Shown: positions 34,700 through 46,277 of the stretch, piece by piece
Layout of the letters: the number at the start of each line of letters is the position of its first letter
Numbering within the stretch: the first letter of the stretch is position 1
Assembly: GCA_037039925.1 (NCBI GenBank)
Contig: JAXRKP010000279.1
Span: 289,218-353,217, forward strand
Reading direction: 5' to 3'
DNA length: 64,000 nt
Source of the DNA: Doris montereyensis
Taxonomy: Eukaryota; Mollusca; Gastropoda; Nudibranchia; Dorididae
Translations under genes and position numbers: made by a program
The notes under the pieces: model-generated
Told to the model about the DNA's origin: nothing
The model's database searches: none
Seen by the model: the letters and a program-made list of their open reading frames with translations, nothing else

Positions 34700-34938
34700 A
34701 ACGTCTGTCAATTGAGAGGTTTGGCTGTCAGATATGTGGCAAAGTGTTTGGCGATTCCTACCATCTGAAGCAACATAAGAACAGCGTACATTTTAAGATT
34801 TATCCCCATACTTGTCGAGGCTGTGGTAAATACTTTGCCTACAAAAACAGCTACAATAGACACCGACTGGTCTGCCGAAAATATCGTCCCAGCAGCAGCA
34901 TGCTATATACACCTACAACGTTTGATTCTGACCCGTGA
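34700..34938 (+). CDS. Class 1 zinc-finger cassette 17
   Basis: Acceptor CGTGTCTTTTCCCCAG; phase bases AA give Glu. Leader RLSIERFG, finger 1 CQIC, helix DSYHLKQ, H-x4-H (HKNSVH); linker FKIYPHT; finger 2 CRGC, helix YKNSYNR, H-x3-C (HRLVC); a 21-residue Ser/Thr/Pro-rich tail; TGA. Intact. A canonical AATAAA at 34954-34959, 16 bases after the stop, supports its being a terminal exon with a very short 3' UTR. Confidence 0.87.
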
Positions 34939-35021
34939 TATTCTTTGCTGTGGAATAAACGTTCTTTTTTTTTACAGGAGTTCTTAATTGTATGTGGAAT
35001 AAAACCGCAATTCCATGTTAA

Positions 35022-35530
35022 AGTTAGTTGTATTGTTTATTATTGTCACCAAGTGAATTGCTTAGGCGTTGGTGATGATGGTGATAACAGTGTAAAATAA
35101 TAATTTTATGGTTAGAGTTAGATTAATTTTATTTTTACGCCACCACAAAGCTCTGTGCGTGCTTGGCGGGTGATACTGGTTGTGGTAGTAGTGATAGGCC
35201 CTAGTTTCACTTGGACTTAAATCTTGCTTGCTACTTCCTCTTAATTGACACTGAGATTACCGCAGAAGATTTATTTATTTTATGTGGGGGAAGAACCGAA
35301 ATAGTTTGTTATTTGTATTTATTATTGTCACAACTGGATTGTTTCGGCGTTGGTAATGGTGATGGTAATATCTGTAAAATAATTCCATGGTTAGATTAAT
35401 TTTATTTTTATGCCATTATCACAGAGCTCTGTGTGCTTGGCGGCGGGTGTTACTGGTAGGTCCTAGGTTCACTTGACTTGCAATTGCATCTTGTTGTTTC
35501 CTCGTAATTGACCATGAGATCACCACATAT
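35022..35530 (+). repeat. Tandem duplication containing two intronic elements (copies 13, 14)
   Basis: Block 35022-35275 is repeated, diverged, as 35305-35561. Shared text: TTTATTATTGTCAC, GGCGTTGGT-ATGGTGAT, TTAGATTAATTTTATTTTTA, AGCTCTGTG-GTGCTTGGCG and then the intronic element. Copy 13 is 35162-35275 and copy 14 is 35437-35561, the latter with CACCACATATGATG and TTTCAATGAAACAAG. It shows that the element spreads by local duplication together with its flanks. Confidence 0.8.
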
Positions 35531-35820
35531 GATGAACGGAGCAACTTTCAATGAAACAAGCTTATTTCGGCATACGCACGTCGTAAATTTAAATGAATCC
35601 ACACAGCATAATGAGAGAACTGAAAAATAGATGTATCAGAAAATCATACTTTATATTTCCTCTTTTTGGTACAGCCCCGTGGATGGGAATTGGAACATGG
35701 GATTGGGGTCATGTAGACGCGAGGATTTGGGTGGGTTTTTTATGTCCTTAATTTTAGTAGTTGTGTTCTTATTCTAACTGCAGCTATGACATATTTCTGC
35801 CACGTGTATTTCACTTGCAG

Positions 35821-36023
35821 TTCTTTCTGAACGCTCGATCAGGAGGCGGTGTGAGATTTGTGGACGTCACTTTCCTGATGCCCGCAGTATAAATGAACAT
35901 CGGAACAGTGTCCATCTCAAGTTCTTTCCGTACGTGTGCCCCAAGTGTGGAAAAGCCTTCGCGTACAAACGGAGTCAGAGGAGACATACCATGTGCTGTT
36001 TCAGTTCTTTAGTGAATGAGTGA
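35821..36023 (+). CDS. Class 1 zinc-finger cassette 18
   Basis: Acceptor CACGTGTATTTCACTTGCAG; phase bases TT give Val. Leader LSERSIRRR, finger 1 CEIC, helix DARSINE, H-x4-H (HRNSVH); linker LKFFPYV; finger 2 CPKC, helix YKRSQRR, H-x3-C (HTMCC); tail FSSLVNE, TGA. Intact. Most similar to cassette 20 at 38.2 kb; the class 2 cassette 19 lies between them. Confidence 0.87.
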
Positions 36024-36598
36024 AAACCTAGCATGCCACTTTAATAGCAGGCTTTGAATTGAATGTTCAGGTACATGTACAACGTTTATCTCGTCTCGTC
36101 TGATGTAGGTTTTCCTTTTTCTATTGCACTACACGTCATCTCTGTCAATAAGGTAGACGGCCTATCGATTGAAAGTGCTTCCACTAAATTTGGGGCTGCA
36201 AAGAGTTCGTGTGGTTGGTGACATCAACAGGCTGAATCACGATGACTGCTAATCAGTGCTACCACCACCCTGATATAGTCATGGTATATTAGCAATACCA
36301 CCATACGCTGTCATCTATAAATGGGATGCACTGTACTGTGTATATGATATATTATGAATGTATACCCCGTATTAGCATTGTTATAGTATCATCTCCTACG
36401 TAAAGTATCAACGAGGGTAAAGTATATAAATTATAATATTTAAGTTCAGCGTTACTAGTGTTATTAGTTACACGTAAACATGCGGGAGAGAGGGTGACAA
36501 TAGGGACCAGAAAGTGAGAGGTTATAAACGCCACTAAAGATATTTAACGGACAGCTAGAAAACACTGAGTCGCCTCTCATTCCTAATGTATTTCTCAG
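36024..36598. other. Intron before cassette 19
   Basis: No exon recognised. Confidence 0.5.
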
Positions 36599-36921
36599 GG
36601 GAGAGCTGGCGTTTCGACGACAAGCATCCTGTGGTGGCTACCTGTGTCAGACGTGCATGTCCTGTGCCAGGTTGCGGTGTATCAACCTCCAGGATGAAGC
36701 GGCACTGGCAAGAAAAACACGTGGAGATAGTGGAAAGCCGGCACTGCGTAGTGTGCAACTACATCACCAAACGAAAGTCGAATCTCCTCAAGCACATTCG
36801 GACCATACACAATGTGCCAGACCCGGAGCATAGCGTTGGTCGGGTGTTGTATCATACCAACAGACAATTTATAGATCCCACGCCTTACACGCTGAACGAT
36901 GTACTGAAAATTTGTCGTTGA
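36599..36921 (+). CDS. Class 2 zinc-finger cassette 19 (first of its class)
   Basis: Acceptor CCTAATGTATTTCTCAG; phase bases GG give Gly. Leader ESWRFDDKHPVVATCVRRA, then an atypical finger: CPVPGC (C-x4-C), nine residues, H, WQEK, H. Finger 2 is CVVC, x5, K-R-K with helix RKSNLLK, H-x4-H (HIRTIH). The C-terminal tail contains NRQFIDPTPYTLNDVL. Intact to TGA. The shared splice phase with class 1 argues that it belongs to the same gene. Whether the first finger folds as a true zinc finger or a zinc-ribbon-like loop cannot be told from sequence. Confidence 0.85.
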
Positions 36922-37820
36922 TTGGAAGTTGTGAAGAGAAAGATTCGTTTTGATAAACGTACAGGGTGTCTATTCACACTAAGTGACTTCTTTTGATTTG
37001 TTCGCAGTTTGTTTTAGTCAAATATATGAGCAGATCTGTCTTCAGGTACTCAACCCATGCGGTAACTGACAAATTGTAAGAAAAATATGTTTCACTCCGC
37101 CGAGAACAGTGGTGCCTGTACATACAGTGAATGAGCTTTTTATTTCATAGAGGTTATATTATATTAAAATTTATACTCCCTTGTATGATTGAGTTGCCAA
37201 TGCTCTGTATTAATCTATTTCGTGCATGACAATCTACAAGTGAGTGTGTCGAATGCGAAACCAGGCAAAACAAATTATTGTTTTTCGTGTAACATTGTTC
37301 GTGGGGGTCGATTTGTCGTGTGTTTTTGTTTTGTTGTCTTGTTTGTTTGTTGTTAAGTTGTTTTGTTTTGTTGTTGTTTTTTTTTTTTGGGGGGTATTGT
37401 CCCCTTTTTATGTGTTTTGCCGTTGTGTATTTTGTAGTGGTGTTTTGGTTTGGTTTTGTTGGGGGGGGGGGGGGGGGGGGTATGGCATGTTTACGGCTAT
37501 GGTTGCCATAACAAATGGTAAAAATAGTACTTTTTTTTTTTCTCTCTCTCTCTCTTACTCTACTGCTTGAAAGGTTAATTTAATTGACATACTGGTTCAT
37601 TTCATACTCTTTTCTGTCGAATGCTACATAGTTGCTTTTCCCTGTGTTAATATAACTGCAGAAGTCCCGATTTTAAATGTAGTTTGACATGACATACAAT
37701 CGATGAAAATGCTATCTGTATTGTTGTAAATTTCAAAATGAAAATTTTGACTTAAATGAATGTAATAACTAGACACTCGTTTTAAATACCCCTTGCTCCT
37801 CTCTCATCACCCATCTCCAC
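36922..37820. other. Intron before cassette 20
   Basis: No exon. Contains G-homopolymer at 37461-37480 and GT-rich stretch 37300-37480, plus a short CT run at 37540-37555. Confidence 0.5.
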
Positions 37821-37823
37821 TCC

Positions 37824-38054
<231 letters not shown>

Positions 38055-38176
38055 CACAGCTTACTGAACTTACTTTGCATATTTGAGAGAGGACGAGGGG
38101 ATGGACTAATGCATGTAGTAGTGTTAATGAAGATGACGGCGCTTGTATAAGGATGGTATCGTTGTTTCTCTTACAG

Positions 38177-38378
38177 TTGTGTATCCCCTAAACTCGAAGT
38201 ATGCTTGCGATATGTGTTTCAAACACTTTCCTGACGGCAGGAGTTTCAGAGACCACCAAAACAGTGTCCACCTCAAGATTACCCCTACACCTGTCCGAAT
38301 TGTGCCAAGAGGTTCGTCTACAAACGGAATCGTGATCGGCATGTCATATTGTGCTGTGTTCCTGTACACCAATTTTGA
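38177..38378 (+). CDS. Class 1 zinc-finger cassette 20 (one frameshift)
   Basis: Acceptor GTTGTTTCTCTTACAG; phase bases TT give Val. Leader VYPLNSKYA, finger 1 CDMC, helix DGRSFRD, H-x4-H (HQNSVH). At AAGATTACCCC (38275) one base is missing relative to cassettes 17 and 18; with it, finger 2 would be CPNC, AKRF, helix YKRNRDR, HVILC, and a stop at 38376. As printed the frame runs into unrelated sequence. Last class 1 cassette, embedded after the first class 2 cassette. Confidence 0.7.
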
Positions 38379-38959
38379 CTCAATCGGCTGGCTTTGACTT
38401 TGACACACCTCACCAAGGTTTATTGCACACTGGCTGAACAAGTTTATTTGTGCTCAGCCGACGAACAGTCAATAGGCAGTACACAACTCTGTGTGTGTAG
38501 GGGGGAGGGGGGGGGGCTTTATTTTGTTATATCGATATTTATTTGTATATTTACTCCTTTTTTTGTGTTTAGGATTGTTTAATATTCATCTTAATGTGAG
38601 TTTGAACTTTCGTTTCCTTTTTCAAGTGAGTATGTGTCAAAGGCACCAGTCATTTTTGTTTGTCTGCGTGTCGGTTTCATTTAAAAACGGCTTGTTTGTG
38701 TCTGGTTTGCTTTTTATTTTCTGGATATTCTGCACACCTGCTAATACCTTTTCATCTAAATGTTATTTGTGGAACCCACTTTTTTACCGATGTATTAGCT
38801 TGTGACATCAGTTTCAAAAGCGCCAGATTTATGCGCCTTTATTTTAGCTGCCTAGCACTGAATAGACCTTAACGAAGAACACGTTCGTCCCCAGAACAGC
38901 TCTACTAAGTCTAAGCTGCCAGATTGAATTGACACTGTTCCCTGTGATCTCCTCCACAG
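38379..38959. other. Intron before cassette 21
   Basis: No exon recognised; small G-run at 38500-38517. Confidence 0.5.
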
Positions 38960-39288
38960 TGCGCGGTGTGCGGTCCTTGTTGAACGCTGATCGCGTCCAA
39001 TGCCCGGTCGAAGGCTGCGGGATTTCTCTGATCAGACGCATGCTTCGAAGGCACTGGCGAGAAAAGCACGAGACAGTAACACGAGTCGCGTGCTGCGCTT
39101 TTTGCGCGTACAAATCCAAGAGAAAAACCAACTTGATGAATCACATACGCAAGTTACATGGCTCTTGGCGAGTGGAAGATGGAGTGAAAGGCACGGCTGT
39201 GGTCCCCAACAGGCAGTACATAGACCCCTCACCGTTGACATACGAGTCGTTGATAGCTCAAGGCCTCATTTCTCAGGCTGACGATTGA
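38960..39288 (+). CDS. Class 2 zinc-finger cassette 21
   Basis: Acceptor GATCTCCTCCACAG; phase bases TG give Val. Leader RGVRSLLNADRVQ, first finger CPVEGC, x11, HWREKH; second finger CAFC, A-Y-K-S, K-R-K, helix RKTNLMN, HIRKLH; tail with PNRQYIDPSPLTYESL and a 12-residue acidic end. Intact. Closest to cassette 22 (both have a C-C-x-F-C approach and H-K/Y-K-S-K-R). Confidence 0.87.
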
Positions 39289-40375
39289 TGATGTGAGAGT
39301 GTATGTGTATGATTGGTGGGAGATTATGCGTGTTCAGTGTATGGTTAGAGAGAAAGAGTATTCTTTAAGTGTTTTGAATTTTCTATGTTCGTCTATATGT
39401 TCTGTACCCGTAGTTGTCAGCGTAGTTGAAGTGCTTTTTTTCCATCTTACTCATTCTTCTTAAAAAGAGTGTTCCATACTCGATTTACATTTCATTTAAT
39501 TTTGCTTCCTTTTAAAAAAATTTTTTTTACTACATATCAAATTTTAATGGTCGCTTGCGATTATGTGTGGGGGGGGGATTTTGTTTGTGTTTTTTGTTGT
39601 ATCTCCTACTATGCGTTTCCACGTGATCTGCAGAATTCATTTTTGTTGTTATGTAAAATGTCGAATTTAATATCCTCAAACATGAATTCAGCGTGAACTA
39701 CAGGACTGGTCATCTTTCATGTATGATTCATGGAGACCCAATTATTATTAATGTAAATGCTGTGTATTTTAGGGTGATTTTTATGTGACATCTGTTATTG
39801 TGTTCCTGTGTCTAACCGTGATTACTTAAAACATTCTGAAATACATGTTTTCAATGCTAATTACATGTATATATGTATTCTGCTTTTATCGAGTGAGCAG
39901 TTCAATTGGGCTATGTCATTAATACAAGGTGACCTTCGCTTTTCCAATAAATTGTTTCCTGTCATATTTTGCGTTGATGTTTATATTTGTGTGGGATTAT
40001 TTATTTTGTAATTGTTCTTGCTTACATTTGTTTTCCTTTTTGGGCGCTTGTGTTTTTAACGAAAGAGTATGGATTAATACAGCGATAGACTACAGGTGTT
40101 GGTAGTATGATAAAAGAAGGTGACGCATAACGTTTTCTCGAGTTATTTTTTCCACAAAGTAAAATCGGATTGACACTCAGTCCCCACGGAGGACGATGAA
40201 AAGGAGTGACGAGTGCAAATCACAACACATTTTTGTATTTAAAGATCTCTTTGCTGTTTACAGAGCAGTCTGGGCAACAACAAAAACTTTAAACACTACC
40301 AGAAAAACCTGAGACCACCCTAGTTGTGGGTGTGTTTGTGTGTGAGAAATCAATTCAAAGTTGGGAGCGGTCAAC
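39289..40375. other. Intron before cassette 22, left part
   Basis: No exon; AATAAA near 39947. Small hydrophobic frames are AT-rich artefacts. Confidence 0.45.
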
Positions 40376-40573
40376 GGTAGCAGGTGGTACTGGTAGCTTT
40401 TCTATTTCTTCAATCCTTTCATTACTTTTCATTCTTTCTTGTCTAGTCTCATATTACTATCTTCTGTTGGAACAGTGAGCGCTGCTGGTAGATTTTTCAT
40501 CTTGCTGTTTCCTCTTAATTCATCCTGATATCATTACATATCGTGTACGGAGTAAATTTCAATTAGACAAAAG
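40376..40573 (+). repeat. Intronic elements copies 15 and 16
   Basis: A partial copy (40376-40450, GTAGCAGGTGGTACTGGTAG and pyrimidine tract) followed by a second (40476-40573: GAGCGCTGCTGGTAG, CATCTTGCTGTTTCCTC, TTAATTCATCCTGATATC, GAGTAAATTTCAATTAGAC). Confidence 0.8.
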
Positions 40574-40913
40574 GTACGTACAGTGTGGACGCACCTGGAT
40601 CAAAGAGCACTCTTTCTCTCCCATTGATGGTCACTGGTATGCAACCATTTGGTAAAATATCCTATTCGATATCGGTTTTGAGACGTTAGAAAACGGTCGT
40701 TCGGATTCTGCAATTTAATTTTGCCCAAGGGGAGCCACCTACCTTTCGAAGTGGGAACATAGATTCTTATTCTTCAATAAAACACTTGAGTACTGGCCAT
40801 ACTGTTCGGGGTAGTCCTCCGTCCTTCAACATGGAGCTACAATCGAAGCTTTTGTTCTTCCAGTTAGGTCTGGTCGCGTCAGGTTTTGATCCTGACTATT
40901 TTCTCCATCCCAG

Positions 40914-41221
40914 GGTTCAAAGGGTTGACCAGCTATCACGACCGGATCCAGTGTCCCGTAAAGGGGTGCAATGTATCCGTGATCAAGCTCAAGTACAGGC
41001 GACACTGGCTTGAAAAGCACGAAACGAGGATCAACGTCTTTTGCTGTGTATTTTGCCCGCACAAATCCAAAAGGCGTTCCGACTTGCAAGTACATATCAC
41101 AAGGCTTCATGGATCGTATCATGTTGGGCTAGGCGTTAGTACTTGCAAAGAAATGGCCAACAAGCAATTCATCGATCCGGCCCCTTTTACTTACAGCAAT
41201 ATTGTTGCCTCTTGGGATTGA
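40914..41221 (+). CDS. Class 2 zinc-finger cassette 22
   Basis: Acceptor CTATTTTCTCCATCCCAG; phase bases GG give Gly. Leader FKGLTSYHDRIQ, first finger CPVKGC, x11, HWLEKH; second finger CVFC, K-R-R, helix RRSDLQV, HITRLH; tail with NKQFIDPAPFTYSNI. Intact to TGA. Sister of cassette 21. Confidence 0.87.
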
Positions 41222-42678
41222 TATTTTCATGATTGTTATGTCATTTGTGGGTCGGCTTTCCACAACAAAGTTTTTGTGTGTGTTGAATTTCTTCCGCTTT
41301 GTTTTGTTATTCCATTCTGTTAGCGAAGCAGGATGGTTTTGTAAACTTTCAATTTTGTTTTGCTTTATTTGAGGTGGTGCTGTTATTATTTATTCATGTT
41401 TGTTTGTTTGTGTTTTTATAAAATACTCTTTCCGTCTTCCTTCTTGACCCATGAACTTTACCAGTACCAGTACCGGGTAGTTTTGGGGAGCTACGGCTAG
41501 TTGTTTTTAAATTGGCGATGTGATTTTCAGATTGACTATGCTGAATGGATATTTGACATTGAATGATTGAAGTTTGAAGGTCTTTCAAAACGCTGGGCAG
41601 TCCTGGGAGTATATTCTTACTTATTTATTTGGCATCTGGTGTGAAGGTCTGTTCGAGGACTATAATAATATATGTAGTTGAAACCTTTTCGTTTTTAAAT
41701 CGTATCAATGCGTTCCTACAGTCGTTGTAGGACAACCTTGCTTGTTTTAAAATCAGAGTGATTCACGGATTCTTTTTGTCAGTGTAAGTGTACATTAGAA
41801 CGAATGTGTGGATACTGTACATATATCACTAGTATCAGAATGAAGTGAAGAAGAGAAAAAAAGAAGAATTCAGATATTTTGCAAGTAACGAATGGTCTGT
41901 TGGAAATTCACACGTGAGTCTTCAGTTGAAAGAGTTTTTCACCCATGCATAGATAATAGAATGTATCTCAATTATCTGTGACTGTGACCAAAGAAATGTA
42001 GAATGCATGTGCATTAAGGATGCATACTTAGGTCCTCACTTTTCATATTCAAGATTTAGGGTTTGTTGTTTCTATCAACCTTCTTTTTTCCTTGTAAGGT
42101 ATCATTCTTGTGTTATATAACAACGACATCAACAAAGGTGCTCCACATCACCTCGGTAATGATATTGTTGGACAACAATTGTGGTAATTGAAAATAAAGG
42201 AGACCAGAACATTGCTGAACGAAAATACCGAGTCCTGAGTCAGGCTGTTTCCCTTTGGGACATCACATCAAATAAAGTGCAGATTGAATTCAATTAGAGA
42301 ACAGATTTGCATCAAGGGAATTGCGTTTATTGTAGACTTTTCGAAACTTTGTAGAGTTCACAAAAGATTACGCAACTGTGTAATGATACGGATTAGGTAC
42401 ATTTTCTGAGATTGAGATCTCAGTGTAAAAAAATGCAAGGTCCGAACAAGATTGTTTTAAAGTTAAAATACATTATATTTATACACAGGATTTTCATGCC
42501 TATCCTTGGTCAAAAGTCAAAATCCTTCAGAATCAAATGCATCAAGCAGTTGATTTTTAATCACACCTATATGTGAGAGCGATGAAGTCCCAACAAGTTG
42601 TATCTTTATTAGATCTTTCAACCCGCCTCCTCTTCTCCCCTTTTGTCATTTTGACCATGCTGGTCTTCTTGTCTGCAG
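41222..42678. other. Intron before cassette 23
   Basis: 1.4 kb with no exon or intronic element recognised. Confidence 0.45.
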
Positions 42679-43007
42679 GCTGTGGCAATGTCGTTGGAGG
42701 AAACTTTGGTGATCTGCCTTTGTGGACGCCCGGCAAGCCCTGTCCGGTGCCTGGATGCGGTGTGGCGGTGGGGACCCAAATGAAACGCCACTGGAAAGAG
42801 AAACATGTACCTATGGTGGAAAAGCACCATTGCACTCTGTGTGCCTACACGGGCAAACGAAGATCTAAACTTATCGAACACATTCGGCTAAGGCACTCCG
42901 TCATGGATGTTCAAGTTGCCGTAGGCACTATTGAATACGAGCCAAATGCCCAGTTTGTGGACCCCAGTCCATTCACATTTGGCTTTATCAGGGGCATAAG
43001 AATGTGA
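42679..43007 (+). CDS. Class 2 zinc-finger cassette 23
   Basis: Acceptor GGTCTTCTTGTCTGCAG; phase bases GC give Gly. Leader CGNVVGGNFGDLPLWTPGKP, first finger CPVPGC, x9, HWKEKH; second finger CTLC, G-K-R-R, helix RRSKLIE, HIRLRH; tail with EPNAQFVDPSPFTF. Intact to TGA. Leader cysteine is extra. An intronic element starts 47 bases after its stop. Confidence 0.87.
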
Positions 43008-43053
43008 TAAAATGTCTATTACCAAACTTGTGAAATGCCTGACATTTTGAGAT

Positions 43054-43180
43054 GTTGGCGGGTGCTGCTGGTAGGTCCTACTTTTTTCCTTCATTCTTTC
43101 ACTGACTTTCATCTTGCCGTTTCCTCTTAATTCACCATGCGATCAATGCATATGGTGGACAGGAACATTTTAATGAAAAG
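43054..43180 (+). repeat. Intronic element copy 17 (near consensus)
   Basis: GTTGGCGGGTGCTGCTGG, TAGGTCCTAC, TTCATTCTTTCACTGAC, CATCTTGCCGTTTCCTC, TTAATTCACCATGCGATC, GCATATGGTGGACAGG, TTTTAATGAAAAG. One of the best copies for defining the consensus. Confidence 0.9.
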
Positions 43181-43972
43181 ACCTTCAGACAATTTGACAT
43201 TCCATGATTGATAGTTGGAGCAAGTTTCGGCAATCTTGAATTTGACAGACAAGTGCATGGGAAACCAGATATTCATTTAAAGTTTTCTACTGTTATGCAC
43301 ACTTTCTGAGAACAAAAACATGACATCACGCGAGCTTCATTTGAGTAAGATTAGGAATATACCTCCTAAGTTGCGAATAATAAGTATAGTCAGGGATATT
43401 TACCTTGAGGTAACGCAGAACAATCACCACGGCATCAAGGAGTGTTTTCAATTAAAAATAGAAACAAGGTACCTGAACAAGTAATTTAAATTAAAGACGT
43501 CTCTAACTGATTTACATCATTTGTGTTAGCACAATACAGACACTCCACTATTATGTCCGACTTGCTTGTCGATTGCTTGTTGTTTGAGTGAGGGTGTTAT
43601 TTGCTATTTTTGTAGTTTTAGTGTATGTGTGTCGTATTCAAACAGGGGATCGACTGGATTTGAATTACAAATGCGTGCTGGGGTGACTGACAATGCCCGC
43701 GTTGTTACGTATGTTGATGTTAATGCGATTTGCTAATTCTCGTATTTATACGTTTTTAATTATTCCTCAAATTACATGGAATTTTGTTTATCCCATGTGA
43801 TACATTCTTTCTATGCTGTTGGTTTTATTGAAATAAAACATGAAAACATCAGTCTTTTAAGTTTTAAATGTTTTTAATAAATCAAATGTAGATCTTATTT
43901 ACCAGTGTTGTTTTGAATTAACTTTTCTCCCTTCCTTTTTTGTGCCCTCTGTTTGTTACTAAATCCTGTTTG
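43181..43972. other. Intron after cassette 23
   Basis: No exon recognised; AATAAA at 43829-43835 region. Confidence 0.45.
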
Positions 43973-44430
43973 CGGTCGTTGTTATTGGATGCTATTGGTA
44001 CTCTATTGCTTATACCTTTCATCTTACCCCTTAATTCACCCCCAGAGCATTTGGTGGGCTGGGTAAATTTCAACGAAAGAAAAAGAACCGTTTTCATTGT
44101 GTGTTAATCATGTCTTTGTCGTCTTTTCCATCTCTGTAGTATGTCGCATTCTGTCCTGGACGATTGGCGGGTGCTCCGGATAGGTCGTACTTCTTTCTAT
44201 TCACATTTTTGCTCTTTTATCTTGCTGTTTCCTCTTAAATCGTACGTGGTTGGCGGGCGCTCCTGGTAGGTCCTATTTCTTTCCTTTCTTTCTTTCACTT
44301 ATCTTTCATCTTGCTGTTTCCTCTTGATTTATCCTGAGATCACCGCAATGGTGGACAGCGTAATTTCAACGAAACAAGCAAACCTCTTAATTCACCCTGG
44401 GATCGCCACATATTACGGTGGGCGTAAATC
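43973..44430 (+). repeat. Cluster of intronic elements (copies 18-21)
   Basis: 43973-44079 (diverged; ends GGTAAATTTCAACGAAAG); 44164-44240 (truncated after CTGTTTCCTCTTAAATC, where the next copy joins directly); 44249-44379 (near consensus: TTGGCGGGCGCTCCTGG through TTTCAACGAAACAAGC); 44382-44430 (right half: CCTCTTAATTCACCCTGGG, then CGCCACATATTACGG). Juxtaposed truncated copies suggest unequal exchange between elements. Confidence 0.85.
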
Positions 44431-44973
44431 ACATTCTGTCGATGGTCTAAATGAGCTGTCTGTAATTTTCCCGAAATGACACTCAACAAAACCGGGCCAT
44501 GGCATTTCACTTTTCGAGTTGACAAAGACCACTGGTTGTTCGTGTAAGCGGCAGAGTTCAACGCTCATCTAGAAATGGCAGTGCAGATCCAGTAAACGGT
44601 GACATACATTATTTTTTTAAGGAGCTTTTGTTTTTTTGTTTTTTAACACCTGAAGCTTTCGTTCCAGGAAAGTTAAGAAAGCCTTTGGGCCTGGCATTGT
44701 CTGGATTGAAAGTAGTAGCCGAAGTCAAAACCTCGGGATCTCAAATCCGATATCCTAACCGTTACGTCACATAATAGTATATTTTATACGGTTACGATTT
44801 ATACTAACAGAAATGCCGTGAGGAGATATACCATAATTTCATATACATGTACTCGTATTACTTCATTTCATTTTCATCTTTTTGTCTTTTCACTCGTGTT
44901 CGCGTGTATTTTGTTTTGGAATTTTTGGCTTTTGTTCTGGCTTTCCCTCTCATCTTGCGGCTTCCTGTCGTGA
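44431..44973. other. Intron between element clusters
   Basis: No exon recognised. Confidence 0.45.
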
Positions 44974-45214
44974 TGGCTGCGCTGCTGGTATGTCCTACTT
45001 CTTGCTTTTTACTCTTTCAATTCTTTTTTCTTGCTGATTCCTCTAAATTCACCGTGAGATCACCAAAACGGTGGAAAGTGTAAATTTCAATTCAAGAAAA
45101 GGGTATGTCCTACTTAATTCCTTTCACTCTTTCACTTATTTTTCATCTTGCTGTTTCCTCTGAGTCACCCTGAAATCACCGCATATGATAGACAGGGTAA
45201 CTTTCTATGAATCA
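44974..45214 (+). repeat. Intronic elements copies 22 and 23
   Basis: 44974-45096 (GCTGCGCTGCTGGTATGTCC, CTTGCTGATTCCTC, TTCACCGTGAGATCACC, GTGTAAATTTCAATTCAAG) and 45101-45214 (GGTATGTCCTACTTAATTCC, CATCTTGCTGTTTCCTC, AATCACCGCATATGATAGAC). Cassette 24 begins ~250 bases later. Confidence 0.87.
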
Positions 45215-45462
45215 ATGGGCTTTTCTATGATCAAATTATTACATAAAATAGTTTTCGGCTATACATGTGCAAGTATACTGACTTTATTTGTTGTGTGCAC
45301 ATCTCCCCTTCAATTGAAGAAGAAACCTTGATGATGCTCTTTCCTATATCGACGGGTGCAAATGAGTTCCATGATCCACCTTTGGGGAAAAAAAGATGAC
45401 AGTCTGTATCTTACTCTGACCATCATATAGTGTCAAAAGTGTCACCTATTTTATCTCTGCAG

Positions 45463-45785
45463 GCCGAGACATCTCTAGTTCTGCCTCCTTCTGCTCTCAC
45501 AGACAACCGCACCGATGCCCTGTTGCTGGATGCGCCGTCAGCTTTGGGGAGAGAGCCCAGTTCCGTCGACACTGGAAGGAAAAGCACGAACGGATAATTG
45601 TTCAATTTAAGTGTCCATTTTGCTCGACGTTTTCCAAGAGACGATCCAATTTGGCCACTCATGTGCGACTTTTGCACGAAGGTAGAGACTTGAGCAAGTT
45701 CAAAGTGAATGTCGAATCAACCGTCAATCCTGATTTTAGTGATCCCTATCCCCTTACATGGGAAAGTGCGTCTAAGCCACCATAG
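45463..45785 (+). CDS. Class 2 zinc-finger cassette 24
   Basis: Acceptor CTATTTTATCTCTGCAG; phase bases GC give Gly. Leader RDISSSASFCSHRQPHR, first finger CPVAGC, x12, HWKEKH; second finger CPFC, S-K-R-R, helix RRSNLAT, HVRLLH; tail with VNPDFSDPYPLTWESASKPP then TAG. Intact. The tail diverges from the usual NRQF form (NPDF). The following segment 46009-46277 is a ruined duplicate of it. Confidence 0.87.
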
Positions 45786-46008
45786 TGTCCAGTACAGCGT
45801 TGAGAAGCATTGCGTGTCAAGTGCTTACAACAGAAACATAATTGACATATCTCTTTGGATTGATGCACATTTTGTACTGGGCCTGAACAGCTTGCTGGAG
45901 ATAACAATAAGGATCATTAAGCTAAATTTGATAATGTGCTTTGATCCCATAATCCAGCCCTTGGATAGAAACTGACCACCTCTCTTTTGCTCCAACCATC
46001 GTTTACAG

Positions 46009-46277
46009 TGTCAAATGTTCGGTGTTATATTTTATTTCTGGAGATCCAGACAATGCATGGAGACTACTCTAGCTCTGAATCTGAAAGACAACTATATCAA
46101 CCACATCGATGCCCTGTGCTTGGCACAAGTGGATGCTTCTTCGACTAAACAATATAGACAGGAGCCAAATACACACCTAAGGGTTACATCGACAGTCTAT
46201 TCGGATTTAATCAACCCCCACCCTATTGCACCGGAAAGTTCTTCTGTAAATGCCAATGCTGTTATGGCACGTATTTG
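46009..46277 (+). pseudogene. Ghost class 2 cassette 25 (finger core deleted)
   Basis: Has an acceptor-like CATCGTTTACAG and a 5' part aligned with cassette 24 (GGAGACTACTCTAGCTCTGA; CACATCGATGCCCTGTG, encoding PHRCPVLG). The H-W-x-E-K-H segment and the whole second finger are absent. The text then resumes with the tail (VTSTVYSDLINPHPIAPESS against VESTVNPDFSDPYPLTWESA of cassette 24). Stops break the frame. It is a tandem duplicate that has lost both fingers by internal deletion and drift. Confidence 0.7.

Noticed and set aside
45786..46008. Additional cassette between 24 and 25
   Set aside because: Open frame from 45709 continues through but no Cys/His finger pattern is present.
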